A DNA stretch of 64,000 bases from an uncultured Fusicatenibacter sp. (GCA_902493585.1 CABUPZ010000004.1:1-64000); one strand, 5' to 3'. Positions 16,039 to 24,856 are shown, numbered from the stretch's first letter. A program made the numbers and translations. Notes: generated from the sequence alone by a model not told the origin.

Positions 16039-16956
16039 ATGAAAATAGCGGTAACTTATGATAACGGAACTATTTTTCAGCATTTTGGAAAAACGGAATT
16101 TTTCAAGGTATATGAAGTGGAGGACAACAAGGTAATTTCCAGCGAAGTGATCGGTTCCAATGGCGTTGGACATGGCGCACTGGCAGGGCTTCTTGCCGGA
16201 CAGTCCGTGGATGTGCTGATCTGCGGCGGTATTGGCGGCGGAGCGCAGGCTGCTCTTGAGGAGGCAGGTGTGGAACTTTGCGCCGGCGCGCAGGGTGATG
16301 CGGATCAGGCGGTGGAAGCTTATCTGAAAGGCGAACTGGTATCCACCGGAGCAAACTGTGACCACCATCATCATGAGGAGGGACACAGCTGCGGCGATCA
16401 CGAGGAAGGTCATTCCTGCGGCAGTCACGGGGAAGAACATTCCTGCGGAGGCGGCTGCGGCGGTCATGACGATGGCCATTCCTGTGGAGGAAGCTGCGGC
16501 GGATGTGGATCTCAGCCTGTGCTCACGGGACGCAATGTGGGAAAAACCTGCCGCGCCCATTACAGAGGTACGTTCAACGATGGAACCCAGTTTGATTCTT
16601 CTTACGACCGCGGGGAGCCGCTGGAGTTTATCTGCGGCGTCGGCCAGATGATCAGAGGATTTGACGCAGCTGTGGCTGATATGGAAGTGGGTCAGGTGGT
16701 GGATGTCCATCTGATGCCGGAAGAAGCTTATGGAATGCCGGATCCCAATGCCATCTTTACCCTTGAGATCGCACAGCTTCCCGGTTCAGAAGAACTGGAG
16801 GCAGGCCAGCAGGTGTACCTGACCAATCAGTATGGACAGCCTTTCCCTGTAAAAGTAGCGGCTAAGGGAGAAACAACGATCACCTTTGACGCCAACCATG
16901 AGATGGCAGGCAAAGAACTGAACTTCCGTATCGAGCTGGTGGAAGTGAACGAGTAA
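16039..16956 (+). CDS. NifX-type domain fused to a SlyD/FKBP peptidyl-prolyl isomerase
   Basis: A 305-residue three-part protein. Residues 1-105 are a NifB/NifX FeMo-cofactor-binding fold (KIAVTYDNGTIFQHFGKTEFFKVYEV, then DVLICGGIGGGAQAALEEAGV). Residues about 108-158 are a His/Cys/Gly-rich linker with a HHHHEEGHSCGDH start, near-tandem GHSCG/EHSCG units and a CGGCG end, surely metal-binding. Residues about 160-305 are an FKBP of SlyD type (GKTCRAHYRGTFNDGTQFDS, then FICGVGQMIRGFDAAVADM, EEAYGMPDPN), with the insert-in-flap domain. SlyD itself has a metal-binding tail and serves hydrogenase maturation, so a metal/cofactor chaperone is plausible. TAGGAGGA decides the ATG at 16039. Confidence 0.85.
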   Translation: MKIAVTYDNGTIFQHFGKTEFFKVYEVEDNKVISSEVIGSNGVGHGALAGLLAGQSVDVLICGGIGGGAQAALEEAGVELCAGAQGDADQAVEAYLKGELVSTGANCDHHHHEEGHSCGDHEEGHSCGSHGEEHSCGGGCGGHDDGHSCGGSCGGCGSQPVLTGRNVGKTCRAHYRGTFNDGTQFDSSYDRGEPLEFICGVGQMIRGFDAAVADMEVGQVVDVHLMPEEAYGMPDPNAIFTLEIAQLPGSEELEAGQQVYLTNQYGQPFPVKVAAKGETTITFDANHEMAGKELNFRIELVEVNE

Positions 16957-16990
16957 CCGTTCTGCGAAGTTTATAAATTGAATGCAAAGA

Positions 16991-17040
16991 CACTGCCCCG
17001 GAGCGGCTGGATCCTTATGGATCCGCCGTCCGGGGCAGTG
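16991..17040. terminator. Long hairpin between convergent genes
   Basis: CACTGCCCCGGA pairs perfectly with TCCGGGGCAGTG, with inner CGGC-GGATCC/GGATCC-GCCG pairs. There is no clear T tract on either side, so it may act as a transcription barrier rather than a classic intrinsic terminator. Confidence 0.55.
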
Positions 17041-17069
17041 CCATTTGTTAGAAAAGTGAGGAGTATGAG

Positions 17070-19805
17070 TTAGAAATCAGTCAGCTCATGGTTCTTTTTT
17101 CTGACCCGCACGATGCAGATCAGCATCAGCAGTACAGACAGGGAAACGATCGTAAGGACTGCCCAGAATTCGGTCAGGTTTTCATCGGAAGTCTGTGCGC
17201 TCTGTTTCTTCTGCGCTGCCCAATATTCTTCAATTTCCTTGTCTGTTGCGGTGTAGGTTCTTACAACGGTTCCCTTATAGTTGCCCTTGAAGGTGATGGT
17301 CACAGACATGGTTTTGTCTTTCAGTATCTTTTTGATTTCGTAATCCGTTCCCTGTTTCAGGGTTGTATCTCCGTCCTTGATCTCCAGCTTGGAAATATCC
17401 GTGCTGCTGTCGATCTTCGGAATGGTGATGCTTCCGTCTTCCTCATAGGCTTTCGGTTCGATGGTGAACGCAATTGCCTTGCTGACGGTTTCGTTGTAGT
17501 TTTCCGTTCCGTCCGTGATTCCCTTCAGGTACCAGGTGCCTGCGGTGGAAGGAACGGTTGTGGAATAGGTGCCGTCCGCTTTGCTGCTGTATACGAAATA
17601 CGGTGTGCCGAAAGTTGTCTTTGCGGTCGGTGTATTTGCCTTGCTGCCGTAGGTCCAGCCTTTTACCGTGGGTTCTTCTGTCCATTGGTTATCCGCTTTC
17701 TGTATTGTTACGGAAAGTTTCAGACCGGACAGGGATTCATAATTTGCAGTGTCTTTTGGTGTGTAGGATGCAGTGAAGCTGCGGGTTCCGACAGCGCCGA
17801 CCGAAAGTGACGGGTCATCCCAGGCGAATCCTTCCGGCAGGGTCAGTGCGCGGAGGGTCTGACCGTAGGAAGCCTGAAGTTTTGGAAGGTCGGGAGCAGG
17901 AACCGCTTTGCCGATCACAAATTCATCCGTCTGTGTCAGTTCTGCGTAGGCGTCGCTTGCGGGAACGGTGGCCTTTACATACCAGATGCCCGCCTGCGTC
18001 GGTACCTGATCCGTGAAAGTGCCGTCCACAGATGCGCCGTAGGTAAAGATCACGTCGCCGTGAGCTGCTTTTGCAGAAGGTGTAGAAGGAGTCTCTCCGT
18101 AAATCCAGTCATTGATGGTGAGTGCCTCGGTCCAGGTGTTCGTTCCCTGTGCAACTGTCAGAGGAAGGAAACGTTCTACATAATGGCCGTCGGCATGATA
18201 CCCTTCCACCGCGGAGTAATCATAATTCTTGTCATCCACGGTTAGGCGCGCTGCATAGCCTTCGTTGTTTACGGATACTCTCTGGCTGTTGTCCACCCAG
18301 CTCCATCCGTCCGGAAGCGCTACAGTGGAAAGGAGAGCATCCTGTTGGGAGGCAAGTCCTTCCGGGAGTGCCAGTTCCGGGGCTTTGGCTTTGTTGATAT
18401 GGAATTCAAGGATCGTACTCAGTCCGCTGTAATCTTCGGTGGAAGGAACTTCGGCTTTCAGATACCAGGTACCTGCCGGTGCGTTTTCCGGAAGCTCACC
18501 GTAAGTGCCGTCTTTTGTACTGCTGTAAGTGAACTGTACAGTACCGAACGCTGCCTTTGCAGTGGGTGCCGGAGCAGTTCCGTAGGTGACGTCGGCAATT
18601 GCCGGTGCTTCCGTCCATGTATTTTCAGCGGCAGAGATCGTAAAGGTTTTTTCCACGGATGCGGAGGAGTAGTTGGTATCGCCGTCCACAATGGCAATGA
18701 CTTTATATTCTCCGGTGTGAACCGAAGCATCGGTCAGCGGAATCCATTCGGGGCCATTGTTCTTTTGCCACTGGAACCGGACGTCGTTGGCACTTCCGTT
18801 TTTCTGAACTTCGGGAACAGCCGGAGGTTTGCCGTCGTAAGTTTTGTCCAGGGATTCTGTAAGAATGATAAGTGTGCTTTCTGCCTGGGCAACGGTAAAC
18901 GGAACGATTGCCGAAAGTCCTGTATAATCAGGTGTTTCTGCTACTTCGGCTTTCAGATACCAGGATCCGGCATGGGAAGGCGGCGCTGCCTCAAACGGGC
19001 CGTCCTCAGAAGAAGCATAGGTAAAAATGATATCGCCGTATTTTGCCGCACCTGCAGGTACGGCAGCTGTCTGCCCGAATGTCCATCCCTGAATGGAAGG
19101 GCTGGTGATCCATGCATTGGCTTGCTGGGTACGGACAGCGAATGCGCTTCCGTTCCAGACAAGATCCAGGTGTTCCGGTGCAGCGGTTCCGCGGGTGAGC
19201 GTTATCCCATGGTCTGCCGCCTGCGGAACAAGATAGAGTGCGGTGCCGGAAGGCACAGCAGTGAATGAGAAAGTAAGCTGATCCATAAGCAGGGAAGTGA
19301 TTCCCTCCGGATTGTCGATCCGGAAGACAGGTACCGCCTGCCCCTGGCTGTTGACCAGCTGTGTGCCGGAAGAGACATCCGCCGGTTTCATGGCGGAAAG
19401 CGTCAAAGTTCCGGATGTACCGTCAAACAGGAAAATACGTTCTGCTGTATTCGTGTCATCCGTGGAATTCCGAATGGTGACGGTTCCCTGGAATCCTTCT
19501 GCGATGCTGAGTTTTGCGGTGGGTTCTGTTCCCTCGATCACAACCGTATAAGCACCGTTGTGGGTAATGGTCAGTGTATCGTCCGTCTTGGTAAATCCAC
19601 TGGAAGCGGGAGCGCCGGTGCTGTCCAGAATCTGCAGGTCGTCTGCAGTGGTTTCCGAACCGGCGCCATTCGTCTCTGAGGCTGGCGCAGCCCTGAAAGG
19701 ATCTTCATTTCCGGCGGCCCAAAGCGGAACCGGCTGTACAAGCCAGATACACATCAGCATCGACAGTAGAAGAGAAAGAATACGTGATTTCGTTCTGTTC
19801 TTCAT
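17070..19805 (-). CDS. Large secreted cell-surface protein with MBG-like repeats
   Basis: A 911-residue protein with a signal peptide (basic start, then SLLLSMLMCIWLVQPVPLWAAG), a beta-rich extracellular body and a C-terminal membrane anchor (VLTIVSLSVLLMLICIVRV followed by RKKNHE). At least four repeats of about 70 residues recur, each with a W-x-YG start, FTYxSxxDGxF/Y, a G-x-WYLKA core and a Y-x-x-L end; a fifth, related unit has the KTYDGKPP opening of MBG/YDG domains. No LPXTG sorting motif is seen; the anchor is the terminal helix. Probably an adhesin or cell-wall-spanning protein. AAGGAGG precedes the ATG. The A/T-rich region upstream holds its promoter. Confidence 0.8.
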   Translation of the reverse strand: MKNRTKSRILSLLLSMLMCIWLVQPVPLWAAGNEDPFRAAPASETNGAGSETTADDLQILDSTGAPASSGFTKTDDTLTITHNGAYTVVIEGTEPTAKLSIAEGFQGTVTIRNSTDDTNTAERIFLFDGTSGTLTLSAMKPADVSSGTQLVNSQGQAVPVFRIDNPEGITSLLMDQLTFSFTAVPSGTALYLVPQAADHGITLTRGTAAPEHLDLVWNGSAFAVRTQQANAWITSPSIQGWTFGQTAAVPAGAAKYGDIIFTYASSEDGPFEAAPPSHAGSWYLKAEVAETPDYTGLSAIVPFTVAQAESTLIILTESLDKTYDGKPPAVPEVQKNGSANDVRFQWQKNNGPEWIPLTDASVHTGEYKVIAIVDGDTNYSSASVEKTFTISAAENTWTEAPAIADVTYGTAPAPTAKAAFGTVQFTYSSTKDGTYGELPENAPAGTWYLKAEVPSTEDYSGLSTILEFHINKAKAPELALPEGLASQQDALLSTVALPDGWSWVDNSQRVSVNNEGYAARLTVDDKNYDYSAVEGYHADGHYVERFLPLTVAQGTNTWTEALTINDWIYGETPSTPSAKAAHGDVIFTYGASVDGTFTDQVPTQAGIWYVKATVPASDAYAELTQTDEFVIGKAVPAPDLPKLQASYGQTLRALTLPEGFAWDDPSLSVGAVGTRSFTASYTPKDTANYESLSGLKLSVTIQKADNQWTEEPTVKGWTYGSKANTPTAKTTFGTPYFVYSSKADGTYSTTVPSTAGTWYLKGITDGTENYNETVSKAIAFTIEPKAYEEDGSITIPKIDSSTDISKLEIKDGDTTLKQGTDYEIKKILKDKTMSVTITFKGNYKGTVVRTYTATDKEIEEYWAAQKKQSAQTSDENLTEFWAVLTIVSLSVLLMLICIVRVRKKNHELTDF

Positions 19806-20010
19806 AATTCCTACCTCCTTTCTTTCTAGGAATTACACACTTACTCTTGTTACTTTCATCATATATTAATTTCAGATAAAAGTAAAGATAAAAGTGAAAA
19901 TAAAAGAATAAATAAAAAGATTATAGGAAATAATTGTAAAATAATGAGGAAACAATCAAAATATTCGGAAAAATTTGAACTGTAGATGTGAGGGGCTTCT
20001 CCCGTTTATA

Positions 20011-20039
20011 TTGACAGTGCAGTAATTTCAGAATAAGAT
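20011..20039 (+). promoter_or_regulatory. Promoter of the dipeptidase / MerR-methyltransferase operon
   Basis: TTGACA (20011-20016), 17-nt spacer, TAAGAT (20034-20039), 45 nt before the ATG. Confidence 0.6.
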
Positions 20040-20084
20040 GGGAAAAGAAGAGAACGCAGGAAAACGTCAGAAAGAGGAACGCAT

Positions 20085-21491
20085 ATGAAATATGAAGGAT
20101 TAAACAGTAAAATATCGGAAATGCAGGAAGAGATCCTGTCGTCCCTCCGGGAAAGCATTCAGATCCGGAGCGTAAAGGGAGCGCCGGCACCGGAAGCTCC
20201 TTACGGGGAAGGACCAAAGCGCGCGCTGGAACATGCACTGGAGCTGGGCAAAAAACTGGGCTTTCGGACAGGGAGCATGGATCACCGGGTTGGCTGGATT
20301 GAGTACGGAGAAGGACAGGAGATGGCTGCGGTTCTGGGTCATCTGGATGTTGTGCCGGAGGGCGGCGGCTGGACGTATCCGCCGTTCGGAGGTGAAATCC
20401 ATGACGGCAAAATGTATGGACGCGGAGTGCTGGACGACAAAGGCCCTGTGATCGGAGCAATTTACGGACTGAAGGCAATCCGTGATGCCGGGCTGAAACC
20501 GGACCGGAGACTCCGTGTGATTTTCGGGACCGATGAGGAGAATGGATCCTCCTGTGTAAAGTATTATATTCAGAACGGAGGGGAGCTTCCCACCATCGGG
20601 TTTACTCCCGATGCGGACTATCCGCTGATTTTCTGCGAAAAAGGGCAGCTGTTCTGGAAACTTACCAGACCGGCGAAAGTGGGAAAACCGACAGAAGGAA
20701 ATGCACCGGCGGCGAAGCTGATCCGTCTGGAAGGCGGAACGGCAAAGAATGTGGTGATGCCGGAATGTGTCCTCGAAGTGGAGGGAAGACTGAAGGTGAA
20801 GAGCAGCGAGGGCATTACGGTGACAGTGGAAAATGGAAGAACCATTGTGACTGCAGTTGGAAAAGGCGCTCACGGAAGCACGCCGGAGCTGGGCATCAAT
20901 GCAGCGCAGAAGCTGTTTGCGGCGATTGCCGATTCGGAGCTGGAGGAAGGACTGGCACAGATGGTGCGTTTTGTGCTGGAGAAGATTGGAACCGAGACCA
21001 ATGGAGCCTCTCTTGGAATCTGTTATCAGGACGAGGAGACCGGAGAGACTACGGTAAATCTTGGAATTGTCCGGGGAACGGAAAAGAAGCTTTCTCTGAC
21101 TCTCGATATCCGCTATCCGAAGAACGGAGACCGTGAGGAGATGATCAGAAACGTAAAAGCCTGTGCCGCAGCGTATGGTTTCCAGGCAGAAGTGGATGCT
21201 GAAGGACGGCTTTTGTATCTTCCGAAGGACTCTGAGCTGGTGCAGAAACTGATGAAGGTCTACCGGGAGCAGACAGGTACGGAGGCAGAGCCGGTGGCTA
21301 TCGGAGGAGGAACCTACGCCAAGAATTTCCAGAATATGGCGGCGTTTGGCCCGGTATTTCCCGGAGATACAGCACGGATCCATCAGCCGGATGAGTGTGC
21401 CGAGGTGGAGAAACTGGTGAAATCCTGGCAGATTACAGCCGCAGCCATGTATGAGATTGCAAAGAAGCAGGACGAAGGAGACCAGGTGTGA
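20085..21491 (+). CDS. pepV: Sapep/PepV-type Mn-dependent dipeptidase
   Basis: A 468-residue M20 metallopeptidase. Metal-site motifs in order: LGHLDVVPEGGGW (His about 87, with the following Asp), GRGVLDDKGPVIG (bridging Asp), FGTDEENGSSC (Glu-Glu pair) and TPDADYP; the lid domain follows, and GGTYAKNF near residue 408 plus an H-x-P-D-E end supply the last ligands. It hydrolyses dipeptides in the cytoplasm. Length and order match PepV/Sapep enzymes. GAGGAA sits before the ATG. Its stop overlaps the start of the MerR-methyltransferase gene (GTGA), so the two are translated together. Confidence 0.9.
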   Translation: MKYEGLNSKISEMQEEILSSLRESIQIRSVKGAPAPEAPYGEGPKRALEHALELGKKLGFRTGSMDHRVGWIEYGEGQEMAAVLGHLDVVPEGGGWTYPPFGGEIHDGKMYGRGVLDDKGPVIGAIYGLKAIRDAGLKPDRRLRVIFGTDEENGSSCVKYYIQNGGELPTIGFTPDADYPLIFCEKGQLFWKLTRPAKVGKPTEGNAPAAKLIRLEGGTAKNVVMPECVLEVEGRLKVKSSEGITVTVENGRTIVTAVGKGAHGSTPELGINAAQKLFAAIADSELEEGLAQMVRFVLEKIGTETNGASLGICYQDEETGETTVNLGIVRGTEKKLSLTLDIRYPKNGDREEMIRNVKACAAAYGFQAEVDAEGRLLYLPKDSELVQKLMKVYREQTGTEAEPVAIGGGTYAKNFQNMAAFGPVFPGDTARIHQPDECAEVEKLVKSWQITAAAMYEIAKKQDEGDQV

Positions 21492-22672
21492 AAAAGGATG
21501 GGTATTATACCTCCGGGGAGTTTGCCGGAATGGCAAATGTTTCCGTGCGGACGATCCGGTTTTATGATAAGAAGAATATCCTGAAACCTTCCCTGGTCAG
21601 TGAGTCGGGCATCCGTTATTATACGGATTCGGATTTTGCACGGCTCCAACAGATCCTTCTATTGAAGTATCTGGGATTTTCCCTGGACGATATCCGTGAG
21701 ATGACCGTTGACGATATGGACTGGCATTATATGCTCAATTCGCTGAAGCTTCAGCAGAAACTGGTGCAGGACAGGATTGAACAGCTTCAGCTGGTGGAGC
21801 GTGCAGTCCAGGACACAACGGCCGCGCTGGAGACGGGGCATGAGATCGACTGGAGCCAGATGCTGGAGCTGATCCGGCTGACCGGCATGGAAAAGAGCCT
21901 GAAGAGCCAGTATCAGAACGCCAGCAATATTTCCGCCAGGATCCGGCTCCACAGCCTGTATTCCCAGAATCCCAAAGGATGGTTTCCGTGGGTGTTTGAG
22001 CAGTGTGATCTTCGCGATGGAATGACGGTCCTGGAACTGGGAAGCGGCAGCGGAAGCTTGTGGACGGAAAACAGAGAACGGCTTCCCGAAGAGGTACAGA
22101 TCGTCGTTTCGGATATCTCCGAGGGAATGCTCCGGGACGCGCGGCGGGAGATCGGCGGTGAGGACGGCAGGTTCCGCTTTGAGAATGTGGATGCCCACAG
22201 GATCCCGTTTCCGGACGAAACGTTTGATCTGGTCATCGCCAACCATGTGCTGTTTTACTGTGAGGATATTGACGGTGTCTGCCGGGAAGTGTGCAGAGTT
22301 CTGCGCAGGGGCGGCACTTTTCTGTGCAGCACTTACAGCAGCAGGCATATGAAAGAAATCAATGAACTGGTGCGGGACTTTGACAGCAGAGTTACCTTGT
22401 CTGCGGATAAACTGTATGAGAGGTTTGGACTGGAGAATGGCAGAGAATATCTGCAGCCATATTTTGAAAAGATAGAAATACGGCGGTACGAGGACCGTCT
22501 GCTGGTGGACCGTCCGGAACCTCTGGTGGACTATGTACTGTCCTGCCATGGAAATCAGAATCAGTATCTTCTGGAGCGCTATAAGGATTTCCGGAACTAT
22601 GTGGAGCAGAAAACTTCCCATGTATTTTCGGTCACAAAGGATGCCGGCATCTTTATTGGCACAAAAGCATAA
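21488..22672 (+). CDS. MerR-type regulator fused to a SAM methyltransferase
   Basis: A 394-residue fusion. Residues 7-75 are a MerR winged HTH (YYTSGEFAGMANVSVRTIRF, then IRYYTDSDFARLQQILLLKYLG), followed by the dimerisation coiled coil to about residue 125. Residues about 150-300 are a class I methyltransferase: MTVLELGSGSGSLW (motif I), VVSDISEGML (motif II acidic residue), FDLVIANHVLFY and VCRVLRRGGTFLCSTY. MerR proteins carry their effector domain at the C-terminus, so here a SAM-binding enzyme domain sits where a ligand sensor usually is. The GTG start overlaps the pepV stop. A perfect MerR-type promoter lies 42 nt after its stop. Confidence 0.85.
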   Translation: MKKDGYYTSGEFAGMANVSVRTIRFYDKKNILKPSLVSESGIRYYTDSDFARLQQILLLKYLGFSLDDIREMTVDDMDWHYMLNSLKLQQKLVQDRIEQLQLVERAVQDTTAALETGHEIDWSQMLELIRLTGMEKSLKSQYQNASNISARIRLHSLYSQNPKGWFPWVFEQCDLRDGMTVLELGSGSGSLWTENRERLPEEVQIVVSDISEGMLRDARREIGGEDGRFRFENVDAHRIPFPDETFDLVIANHVLFYCEDIDGVCREVCRVLRRGGTFLCSTYSSRHMKEINELVRDFDSRVTLSADKLYERFGLENGREYLQPYFEKIEIRRYEDRLLVDRPEPLVDYVLSCHGNQNQYLLERYKDFRNYVEQKTSHVFSVTKDAGIFIGTKA

Positions 22673-22714
22673 TTGGAAAAAATAATAAATTTTGTGAAAT
22701 CTTTGAGAAAACAC

Positions 22715-22745
22715 TTGAAAGTGACGTAACGTCACCTTTTATAAT
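22715..22745 (+). promoter_or_regulatory. MerR-type promoter with 19-nt spacer and perfect dyad
   Basis: TTGAAA (22715-22720) and TATAAT (22740-22745) are 19 nt apart, and the spacer holds GTGACGTAACGTCAC (22721-22735), a perfect palindrome. An over-long spacer with a central dyad is the hallmark of promoters that MerR-family proteins untwist to activate. The MerR-methyltransferase gene is immediately upstream and rfbA is the first gene downstream. Confidence 0.8.
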
Positions 22746-22778
22746 AAGGGCAGACTTGAAGAGAATCTGCAGTTTCGG

Positions 22779-22808
22779 CGTAACAATTCAGCCGACTGAA
22801 CGATTACG
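22779..22808. repeat. Dispersed palindromic repeat, copy 2
   Basis: CGTAA...TTCAG-CCGA-CTGAA...TTACG: both the inner TTCAG/CTGAA and outer CGTAA/TTACG arms pair. It lies in the 5' untranslated part of the rfbA transcript and is the most complete copy of the repeat. Confidence 0.5.
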
Positions 22809-22892
22809 TTTTGGTGACTGGCGAACGGCCGGATGCCGGGATGCAGTGAAGATCAGACTGTATGACGAAAAAACAAAGGAGACGAATGACAA

Positions 22893-23780
22893 ATGAAAGG
22901 AATTATTCTTGCCGGAGGTTCCGGCACACGCCTTTATCCGCTGACAATGGTAACATCCAAACAGCTGCTGCCGATTTATGACAAACCGATGATCTACTAT
23001 CCCCTTTCCGTACTGATGAATGCAGGAATCCGTGATATCCTGATCATCTCTACACCGGACGATACGCCGAGATTCGAAGCGCTGCTGGGAGACGGCCATC
23101 AGTTCGGTATTTCTCTGTCTTATGCAGTACAGCCGTCGCCGGACGGACTGGCGCAGGCGTTTATCATTGGGGAGGAATTCATCGGCGATGATTCCGTGGC
23201 AATGGTTCTGGGAGACAATATTTTCGCAGGCCATGGACTGAACAAGCGTCTGAAAAATGCTGCGTCCAGAAAAACGGGCGCAACCGTGTTCGGCTACTAT
23301 GTGGACGATCCGGAGCGTTTTGGGATCGTGGAATTTGATGGAGAAGGAAAGGCAGTTTCCATCGAGGAGAAGCCGGAACATCCGAAGAGCAACTATTGTG
23401 TGACCGGCCTGTATTTCTACGACAACCGGGTGGTAAAATATGCCAAAGAATTGAAGCCGTCCGCACGCGGAGAACTGGAGATCACCGATCTGAACCGGAT
23501 TTATCTGGAAGAAGGCGAACTGAATGTGGAACTTCTGGGACAGGGCTTTACCTGGCTGGATACAGGCACGCATGAGTCTCTGGTGGAAGCGACCAATTTT
23601 GTCAAGACGGTGGAGACCCATCAGCACCGCAAGATTGCCTGCCTGGAAGAGATTGCTTATCTGAACGGATGGATCAGCAGGGAGCAGCTTCTGGAGGATA
23701 TCCAACCGCTGAAGAAAAATCAGTACGGCAGTTATCTGATGGATGTCCTGAATGGCAAATACATGGAAAAACTGTATTGA
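22893..23780 (+). CDS. rfbA: Glucose-1-phosphate thymidylyltransferase
   Basis: A 295-residue protein, full length for RfbA/RmlA, the first enzyme of dTDP-L-rhamnose synthesis (glucose-1-phosphate + dTTP to dTDP-glucose). The signature loop [11 protein letters not shown] is at residues 8-18, followed by [30 protein letters not shown] holds the metal-binding Asp, and [19 protein letters not shown] and [13 protein letters not shown] are canonical. AAGGAG precedes the ATG. rfbD follows after 83 nt. The upstream MerR-type promoter is the only one seen for the pair. Confidence 0.95.
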   Translation: MKGIILAGGSGTRLYPLTMVTSKQLLPIYDKPMIYYPLSVLMNAGIRDILIISTPDDTPRFEALLGDGHQFGISLSYAVQPSPDGLAQAFIIGEEFIGDDSVAMVLGDNIFAGHGLNKRLKNAASRKTGATVFGYYVDDPERFGIVEFDGEGKAVSIEEKPEHPKSNYCVTGLYFYDNRVVKYAKELKPSARGELEITDLNRIYLEEGELNVELLGQGFTWLDTGTHESLVEATNFVKTVETHQHRKIACLEEIAYLNGWISREQLLEDIQPLKKNQYGSYLMDVLNGKYMEKLY

Positions 23781-23863
23781 TCGTACGGGGACCGAGCCTG
23801 TGAATGCAGTGAGAAACCAGGAACCTGAAGACAGATTTGAAAAATGAAATGGAGATGGATGAC

Positions 23864-24733
23864 ATGAGAGTATTGGTGACAGGTGTCAAAGGGCAGCTTG
23901 GCCATGATGTGATGAATGAACTGGCGAAAAGGAATCATACCGGTGTCGGAGTGGACATTGAGGAGATGGATATCACGGATGCGGCTTCTGTGGAGCGTGT
24001 GATCCGGGAATCCGACGTGGAGGCAGTCATTCACTGTGCGGCATGGACGGCTGTGGATCTGGCGGAGGATGAGGACAAGATTGAAAAAGTGCGCCAGGTC
24101 AATGCCGGCGGTACAGAGAATATCGCAAAGGTCTGTGCGGAGCTGGATCTGAAGATGATCTATATCAGTACGGATTACGTGTTTGACGGACAGGGTACCC
24201 GTCCGTGGGAGCCGGATGATGAGCGTCATCCGCTGAATGTATATGGCCAGACCAAATATGAGGGTGAGCTGGCAGTTGAAAAATACCTGACCAGATATTA
24301 TATTGTCCGTATTGCCTGGGTATTCGGTGTGAACGGAAAGAACTTCATCAAGACCATGCTGAACCTTGGAAAGACTCATGAGGAACTGACGGTTGTGGAT
24401 GATCAGATCGGTTCTCCTACCTATACCTATGACCTGGCAAGACTGCTGGTGGATATGGTGGAGACCGACAAATATGGCAGATACCATGCGACCAATGAGG
24501 GACTTTGCTCCTGGTATGAATTCGCTTGTGAGATTTTCCGCCAGGTAGCCAAGATCAACCCGGTTTATGAAAAAGTGCATGTGACTCCGGTGGACAGCAG
24601 CCATTACCCGGCGAAGGCGAAACGTCCTTCCAACAGCCGGATGAGCAAAGAAAAGCTGACTCAGAACGGATTCCAGCATCTTCCGTCCTGGCAGGATGCG
24701 TTGGAGCGGTATCTGAAAGAAATTGAAGTTTAA
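23864..24733 (+). CDS. rfbD: dTDP-4-dehydrorhamnose reductase
   Basis: A 289-residue SDR-fold enzyme, last step of dTDP-L-rhamnose synthesis (NAD(P)H reduction of dTDP-4-keto-rhamnose). GVKGQLGHDV is the nucleotide-binding loop near the N-terminus, STDYVFDG carries the catalytic Thr/Ser region, and YGQTKYEGE holds Tyr-x-x-x-Lys. PVDSSHYPAKAKRPSNSRMSK is the conserved substrate-binding end. ATG 23864 with GGAG 9 nt upstream is chosen over two earlier in-frame ATGs. rfbB and rfbC, needed for the middle steps, are not in the window. A terminator follows. Confidence 0.93.
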   Translation: MRVLVTGVKGQLGHDVMNELAKRNHTGVGVDIEEMDITDAASVERVIRESDVEAVIHCAAWTAVDLAEDEDKIEKVRQVNAGGTENIAKVCAELDLKMIYISTDYVFDGQGTRPWEPDDERHPLNVYGQTKYEGELAVEKYLTRYYIVRIAWVFGVNGKNFIKTMLNLGKTHEELTVVDDQIGSPTYTYDLARLLVDMVETDKYGRYHATNEGLCSWYEFACEIFRQVAKINPVYEKVHVTPVDSSHYPAKAKRPSNSRMSKEKLTQNGFQHLPSWQDALERYLKEIEV

Positions 24734-24741
24734 CGGAAACC

Positions 24742-24765
24742 AGCTGTTCCGTTGATGGAACGGCT
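24742..24765. repeat. Dispersed palindromic repeat, copy 3 (inverted)
   Basis: AGCTGTTCC pairs with GGAACGGCT around GTTGAT, 9 nt after the rfbD stop. Read on the minus strand it resembles the copy at 40841. Confidence 0.4.
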
Positions 24766-24806
24766 ATTGTTCACACGACTGTTGATAAAGAAAATGCAGG
24801 ATGTGG

Positions 24807-24856
24807 AAAACCCCTCCGGATTTCAAGAGATATGTGGAAATTCGGAGGGGTTTTTG
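24807..24856. terminator. Bidirectional terminator between rfbD and the LCP gene
   Basis: AAAACCCCTCCGGATTTC pairs with GAAATTCGGAGGGGTTTTT (one mismatch) around a 12-nt loop; T run on the plus side, A run on the other. Confidence 0.85.

Noticed and set aside
18345..19268. Open frame of 307 codons on the plus strand
   Set aside because: Antisense to the surface-protein gene; Cys/Arg/Gly-rich and repeat-driven, no ribosome site.
20100..21536. Long open frame (478 codons) on the minus strand
   Set aside because: It lies opposite the well-conserved dipeptidase gene and its translation shows no family features; a shadow of codon bias.
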